Both the position numbers and the translations under genes were made by a program. This document shows, in pieces, positions 61,108-64,000 of a stretch of 64,000 nucleotides of DNA; the stretch's first letter is position 1; each line of letters opens with the position of its first letter. The notes under the pieces were generated by a model. That model had not been told where the DNA came from. It saw only the letters and a program-made list of their open reading frames with translations, and searched no databases. The stretch is from Pseudomonas sp. RC10 (GTDB lineage: Bacteria > Pseudomonadota > Gammaproteobacteria > Pseudomonadales > Pseudomonadaceae): positions 5,332,001 to 5,396,000 of the forward strand of contig NZ_CP151650.1 in the NCBI RefSeq assembly GCF_038397775.1, given 5' to 3'.

Positions 61108-61513
61108 GCAGACCTTGAATCAAAAACCCGCCTGGCGCTGGCTGGAAGGCCGGGCTGCGACCATCGGCCTGTGGTGCCTGTTGATCGGCACCGAGAGCGC
61201 GGCGCAAATCGCCTTGAAACTGGGGGGCGATGGACTGGCCGCAATGCCGTTCGGCCTCGACTGGCTGCGGGCGGCGCTGACCAACATCGCCGTGCTGGCG
61301 GCAGTCGGCTGCTACATCGGTTCGTTCCTGAGCTGGATGCTGATCCTGCGGCGCAGCAGCCTGTCACTGGCCTTCCCGCTCAGCTCGCTGGTGTTCGTGG
61401 TGGTGCTGCTGGGGTCGTGGCTGGGTCTCGACGAACACATCAGCGCCCTGCACTGGCTGGGCGTGTGGGTGATCATCGGCGGGATTGCGCTGTTGGCGGA
61501 GGGGGAGCATTAA
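61100..61513 (+). CDS. Small four-helix transporter subunit (SMR/EamA-like), second of a pair
   Basis: 137 residues with four predicted helices after a charged N-terminus (LWCLLIGTESAAQIALKLGG, LTNIAVLAAVGCYIGSFLSW, LSLAFPLSSLVFVVVLLGSW, WLGVWVIIGGIALLAE). It overlaps the acyltransferase stop by 8 bp. Paired unequal subunits suggest a heterodimeric transporter like MdtIJ or ArnEF. Confidence 0.8.
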   Translation: MSEQTLNQKPAWRWLEGRAATIGLWCLLIGTESAAQIALKLGGDGLAAMPFGLDWLRAALTNIAVLAAVGCYIGSFLSWMLILRRSSLSLAFPLSSLVFVVVLLGSWLGLDEHISALHWLGVWVIIGGIALLAEGEH

Positions 61514-61630
61514 CCCTCTGTAGCGACAGCGACCCACAAACGCCACCGCCGGCGAGCCGCGCTGCTACAGGCTTTGGCCGACGCAAATTACGGTACGACT
61601 CTGGGCTAGCTTTTGATTCTGGCCGGAGGC

Positions 61631-61771
61631 CGTAGGAGCTGGCTTGCCTGCGATCTGCCGGGTACCGGCAGCAAAACCTGACGCCTTCAACCTGCCTGAC
61701 ACACCGCACACACCGCACACACCGACCTTACTGCCGCTGCGCGCCAGATCGCAGGCAAGCCAGCTCCTACG
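61631..61771. repeat. REPIN with long spacer (GTAGGAGCTGGCTTGCCTGC class)
   Basis: Arms CGTAGGAGCTGGCTTGCCTG and inverse; the spacer contains a 9-bp tandem repeat (ACACCGCAC, 2.7 copies, 61701-61724). The 298-bp gap 61514-61811 also contains a weak gtagc/gctac pair near 61520-61570. Confidence 0.85.
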
Positions 61772-61811
61772 GGGTGCGGTGTTTTCGCCGGACTGCTACA
61801 AAAGAAATGCA

Positions 61812-62678
61812 TCAGGTCTTGGAATGGTCCACCAAAAAACCTAACCCATGGGACACGGGGATTTCTTTCACGCCCATCATCCGCTGCTGGTCCTTGATCT
61901 CCTTGTGGAAGGCCTTGACTTTGGTCCAGTGCATTTTCGGGCGGTAGTGGTGTTCGGCGTGGTAGCCGTTGTTCATCCAGATGACGTTGTACAGCGCGCT
62001 GTACGAACTCACGCCCCAGGCGATCGGCAAGTCAGGATTGCCACCGAGGTGCTCGTAATAGCCGTTCAGGGAAGACAACGACTGCCCCAGGTACCAGAAC
62101 GGCACCAGCCACAGCACGGCATGCCAGTCATAGATCGCCAGCAGCAGGTAGGCCGCGAGGGTCACGTAGATTTCAACCCTGGCCCAGCGCGCGTCATCCG
62201 GATGTTTACGCTTCATTTCTTCGTAATAGCTCTTCGGCTCGTCACGAAACGCGCTGAGGAACACATAACGCCACAGGGCTTCAGGTTCGCCGTTGTGGCC
62301 ATAGCGGTAGATCGACAGTGGGTCTACGGTGTCGCCCTTTTCGTCGGGGCGATCCGAGTTGCCGCGGTGATGGCGGTTGTGGATGTCGCGGTACAGGGTC
62401 TGGGAAAACCCGATGGTCACCGACAGCAGCAGGTCGAACGCCCGGTTCATCGACTTATGGGTAAAGTACGGGTTGTGAATCTGGTTGTGCGAGATGCTGT
62501 TGATGCTCCACGACAGGCTGACGGCGTACACCAGCGCCAGCGGCACGATGGCCCACCACGACAAGCCGTGGAAGGCTACGACCAACCACATCACGAATGC
62601 GAAATGGGCCAGCGCCATGGCAATCGGGACAATGTCCCAGAGTGAATACGCGAGCCAGCGGTAAACGGGACGAGCCAT
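61812..62678 (-). CDS. Membrane fatty acid desaturase family protein
   Basis: 288 residues with strong hydrophobic segments and the three histidine clusters of the family: HNQIHN, HNRHHRG and HAEHH. Such enzymes use diiron and oxygen to introduce double bonds or hydroxyl groups into acyl chains in the membrane. GAGG precedes the ATG. An outer-membrane protein remnant lies 62 bp upstream on the same strand. The substrate may be a lipid of the neighbouring operons, but that is a guess. Confidence 0.88.
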   Translation of the reverse strand: MARPVYRWLAYSLWDIVPIAMALAHFAFVMWLVVAFHGLSWWAIVPLALVYAVSLSWSINSISHNQIHNPYFTHKSMNRAFDLLLSVTIGFSQTLYRDIHNRHHRGNSDRPDEKGDTVDPLSIYRYGHNGEPEALWRYVFLSAFRDEPKSYYEEMKRKHPDDARWARVEIYVTLAAYLLLAIYDWHAVLWLVPFWYLGQSLSSLNGYYEHLGGNPDLPIAWGVSSYSALYNVIWMNNGYHAEHHYRPKMHWTKVKAFHKEIKDQQRMMGVKEIPVSHGLGFLVDHSKT

Positions 62679-62740
62679 GAAGAACTTCCTCGAAACGGTG
62701 AGTGCTTCGGCTCATTGCAAGGGCCAGACCAACCCGCCCG

Positions 62741-62854
62741 CTACTTGAAGTGATACGCCACGGCGACGTCCAGCTCGCCGTGATTCACGTGGCCTTGCTG
62801 GCGAACGATGCTGCTGTCGGCGGCCGATCCCACCAGGCCCCCCAAGGGTCGCTG
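62741..62854 (-). pseudogene. C-terminal remnant of an outer-membrane protein
   Basis: A 37-residue reading frame ending in a TAG stop at 62743-62741. It reads GSAADSSIVRQQGHVNHGEL then DVAVAYHFK. Alternating residues with a terminal aromatic (F followed by K) are typical of the last beta strand of outer-membrane proteins. There is no start codon with a ribosome site and an in-frame stop at 62857-62855 cuts the frame. It probably is the tail of a deleted gene that once stood upstream of the desaturase. Confidence 0.5.
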
Positions 62855-63053
62855 TCAGCGCAAGCACTGATGTTGTTTGTAGCGACCTACAAAAATTGTA
62901 GCTTCACACCCCTCGCTTTTTCGTCGACACCCGCCAGCGCCCCTGCCCACCGGGCTTTCAGGCCTTTGGCACAGTCCCTGCTCTTGCCCTCTCACGAGCG
63001 ACACGGCGACTCCCTCGCCTCGCTCTCTCTTTGGACAAGACAGGCAAACGCAG

Positions 63054-63752
63054 ATGATGCATTGGCATATCGTGTGTGATTTCGACGGGACGATCACGCC
63101 GACCGACGTGATCGACAACATTCTCGAACGCTTCGCCGACCCCAGTTGGGCCGACATCGAAGACGAATGGCTCAGCGGTCGCATGGGTTCGCGTGAATGC
63201 CTCAGCCGCCAGCTCGCGCTGGTCAAGGCCTACCCCGCGCAACTGCTGGACTACTTCGACAGCGTGACCATCGACCCGGACTTCCCGACCTTCGTCGAAC
63301 ACGTCCTCGGCCTGGGCTTCACCCTGGACATCGTCAGTGACGGCCTCGAACAAGGCATCGCGCGGATTCTGTCCCGTCACCAGATTCCCCTGTTGCCAAT
63401 CATCGCCAACGGCCTGCGGCAAGTGGACCAGAACAGCTGGCGCATCGTGTTCCCCCACGCCAGCGACGCCTGCCGGGCCGCGTCGGGCAACTGCAAATGC
63501 AAATCCACGCCGAACGACAAACGCGTGCTGGTGATCGGCGATGGCAAGTCCGACATGTGCGCGGCCAGCACCGCTGATTTCGTCTTCGCCAAAGGCCGCC
63601 TGGCCGACCACTGCGCGCACAACGGCATCCCCCACGCGCGCTTCGAATCCTTCGCCGAACTCCCCGCGATGCTGGCCCTGCTGCCGCACAGCCTGCCCGC
63701 GCCGGTCGCTCATCTCTCTACCGAATCCCAGGAACGCTTCCACCATGTCTGA
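63054..63752 (+). CDS. MtnX-like HAD-IB family phosphatase
   Basis: 232 residues. HAD motifs: I DFDGTIT (Asp nucleophile), II VSDG, III Lys region and IV GDGKSDM. Cap domain placement is that of the MtnX/ThrH-like HAD-IB subgroup. It dephosphorylates a small phosphorylated metabolite in the cytosol. It overlaps the next gene by 8 bp, so the two are coupled; the gap 62679-63053 before it holds only the outer-membrane remnant and the promoter region. Confidence 0.85.
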   Translation: MMHWHIVCDFDGTITPTDVIDNILERFADPSWADIEDEWLSGRMGSRECLSRQLALVKAYPAQLLDYFDSVTIDPDFPTFVEHVLGLGFTLDIVSDGLEQGIARILSRHQIPLLPIIANGLRQVDQNSWRIVFPHASDACRAASGNCKCKSTPNDKRVLVIGDGKSDMCAASTADFVFAKGRLADHCAHNGIPHARFESFAELPAMLALLPHSLPAPVAHLSTESQERFHHV

Positions 63753-64000
63753 TATCCGCATCGCCACCGCCGAAGACCAGATCCTTCTGGAAAAAGAAGC
63801 CAAATACTGCTCGTTTGGCGACACCGTTCACTACATCGACCCACCGCGCATTTTCAGCCGCTGCGAAGGTTCGTACGTCTACGACACCAGCGATCAGGCC
63901 TACCTCGACCTGCAGATGTGGTACTCGGCGGTGAACTTCGGCTACGCCAACCCGCGCCTGAACAACGCGCTGAAACAACAGATCGACACCCTGCCGCAGA
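63745..64000 (+). CDS. Class III (ornithine/aspartate-family) aminotransferase, N-terminal part
   Basis: The first 85 codons of a gene cut by the right edge. MSDIRIATAEDQILLEKEAK, DPPRIFSRCEGSYVYDTSDQ, AYLDLQMWYSAVNFGYANPR is the N-terminus of a PLP-dependent fold type I, class III aminotransferase. The catalytic Lys lies beyond the window. Coupled to the HAD phosphatase, it suggests a pathway that aminates a phosphorylated or dephosphorylated keto or aldehyde compound. Confidence 0.8.
   Translation, partial: MSDIRIATAEDQILLEKEAKYCSFGDTVHYIDPPRIFSRCEGSYVYDTSDQAYLDLQMWYSAVNFGYANPRLNNALKQQIDTLPQ

Noticed and set aside
61701..61724. 9-bp tandem repeat taken as a possible CRISPR or variable-number locus
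   Set aside because: It has fewer than three units, lies inside a REPIN spacer, and has no spacers or cas genes.

Overview
The window is chromosomal DNA of a Pseudomonas from the P. fluorescens/P. syringae side of the genus. The evidence is the GC-rich codon use, gene neighbourhoods shared with P. aeruginosa (pdxH-OmpA-esterase-dinG, quiP, metG-rsxB-nth-PA3496 family, argG-motY-pyrC-rnt-bfd-bfrB-grxD, argF-ABC ATPase, glpK-glpR-glpD, aatJQMP-aauSR), and about fifteen REP/REPIN hairpin repeats of the kinds usual in these species. I saw no tRNA or rRNA gene, insertion sequence, integrase or CRISPR array.

Layout. 1-13.2 kb: pdxH (cut by the edge), an OmpA-like lipoprotein, an EstB-like serine hydrolase, dinG, a CopD-like membrane protein, a glycine-rich exported protein with a DUF1145 protein, a second OmpA lipoprotein, several small conserved proteins (DUF6231, two SEC-C proteins, a LEA14-like lipoprotein) and the acyl-homoserine-lactone acylase quiP. 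13.6-24.3 kb: a four-gene DNA repair module (MBL exonuclease, ATP-dependent ligase, Lhr-type helicase, PdeM phosphoesterase) split in the middle by a basic amino-acid ABC transporter operon. 24.4-31.4 kb: dcd, a cold-shock protein, apbC, metG, an anchorless RnfB with an RnfC-like tail, nth and a PA3496-family protein. 31.5-33.9 kb: an orphan NarL-type regulator, 1.2 kb of AT-rich DNA without a convincing gene, and an unknown helix-turn-helix-like protein. 34-44.9 kb: arginine and pyrimidine synthesis (argG, pyrC, argF), motY, rnt, the iron-storage pair bfd/bfrB, grxD and a molybdopterin oxidoreductase. 45.2-51.2 kb: a PhzF-family protein, ybaK and the glycerol genes glpK, glpR and glpD, without glpF. 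51.3-58.2 kb: the acidic amino-acid transporter aatJQMP with a readable sigma-54 promoter and two inverted-repeat activator sites, then its two-component system aauS/aauR. 58.6-64 kb: an uncharacterised accessory stretch with a tightly coupled operon (arginase-fold protein, small multidrug-resistance-like subunit, GNAT/FemAB-like acyltransferase, second SMR-like subunit), a fatty acid desaturase, an outer-membrane-protein remnant, and the start of a HAD phosphatase-aminotransferase operon cut by the right edge.

How the parts fit. Several sections form working circuits: aauSR with sigma-54 driving aatJQMP, GlpR-like operators in front of both glpK and glpD, and an iron-regulated-looking promoter in front of bfd next to bfrB. 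The best candidates for undescribed biology are the 58.6-61.5 kb coupled operon, the split repair module and the RnfB/RnfC-tail chimera.
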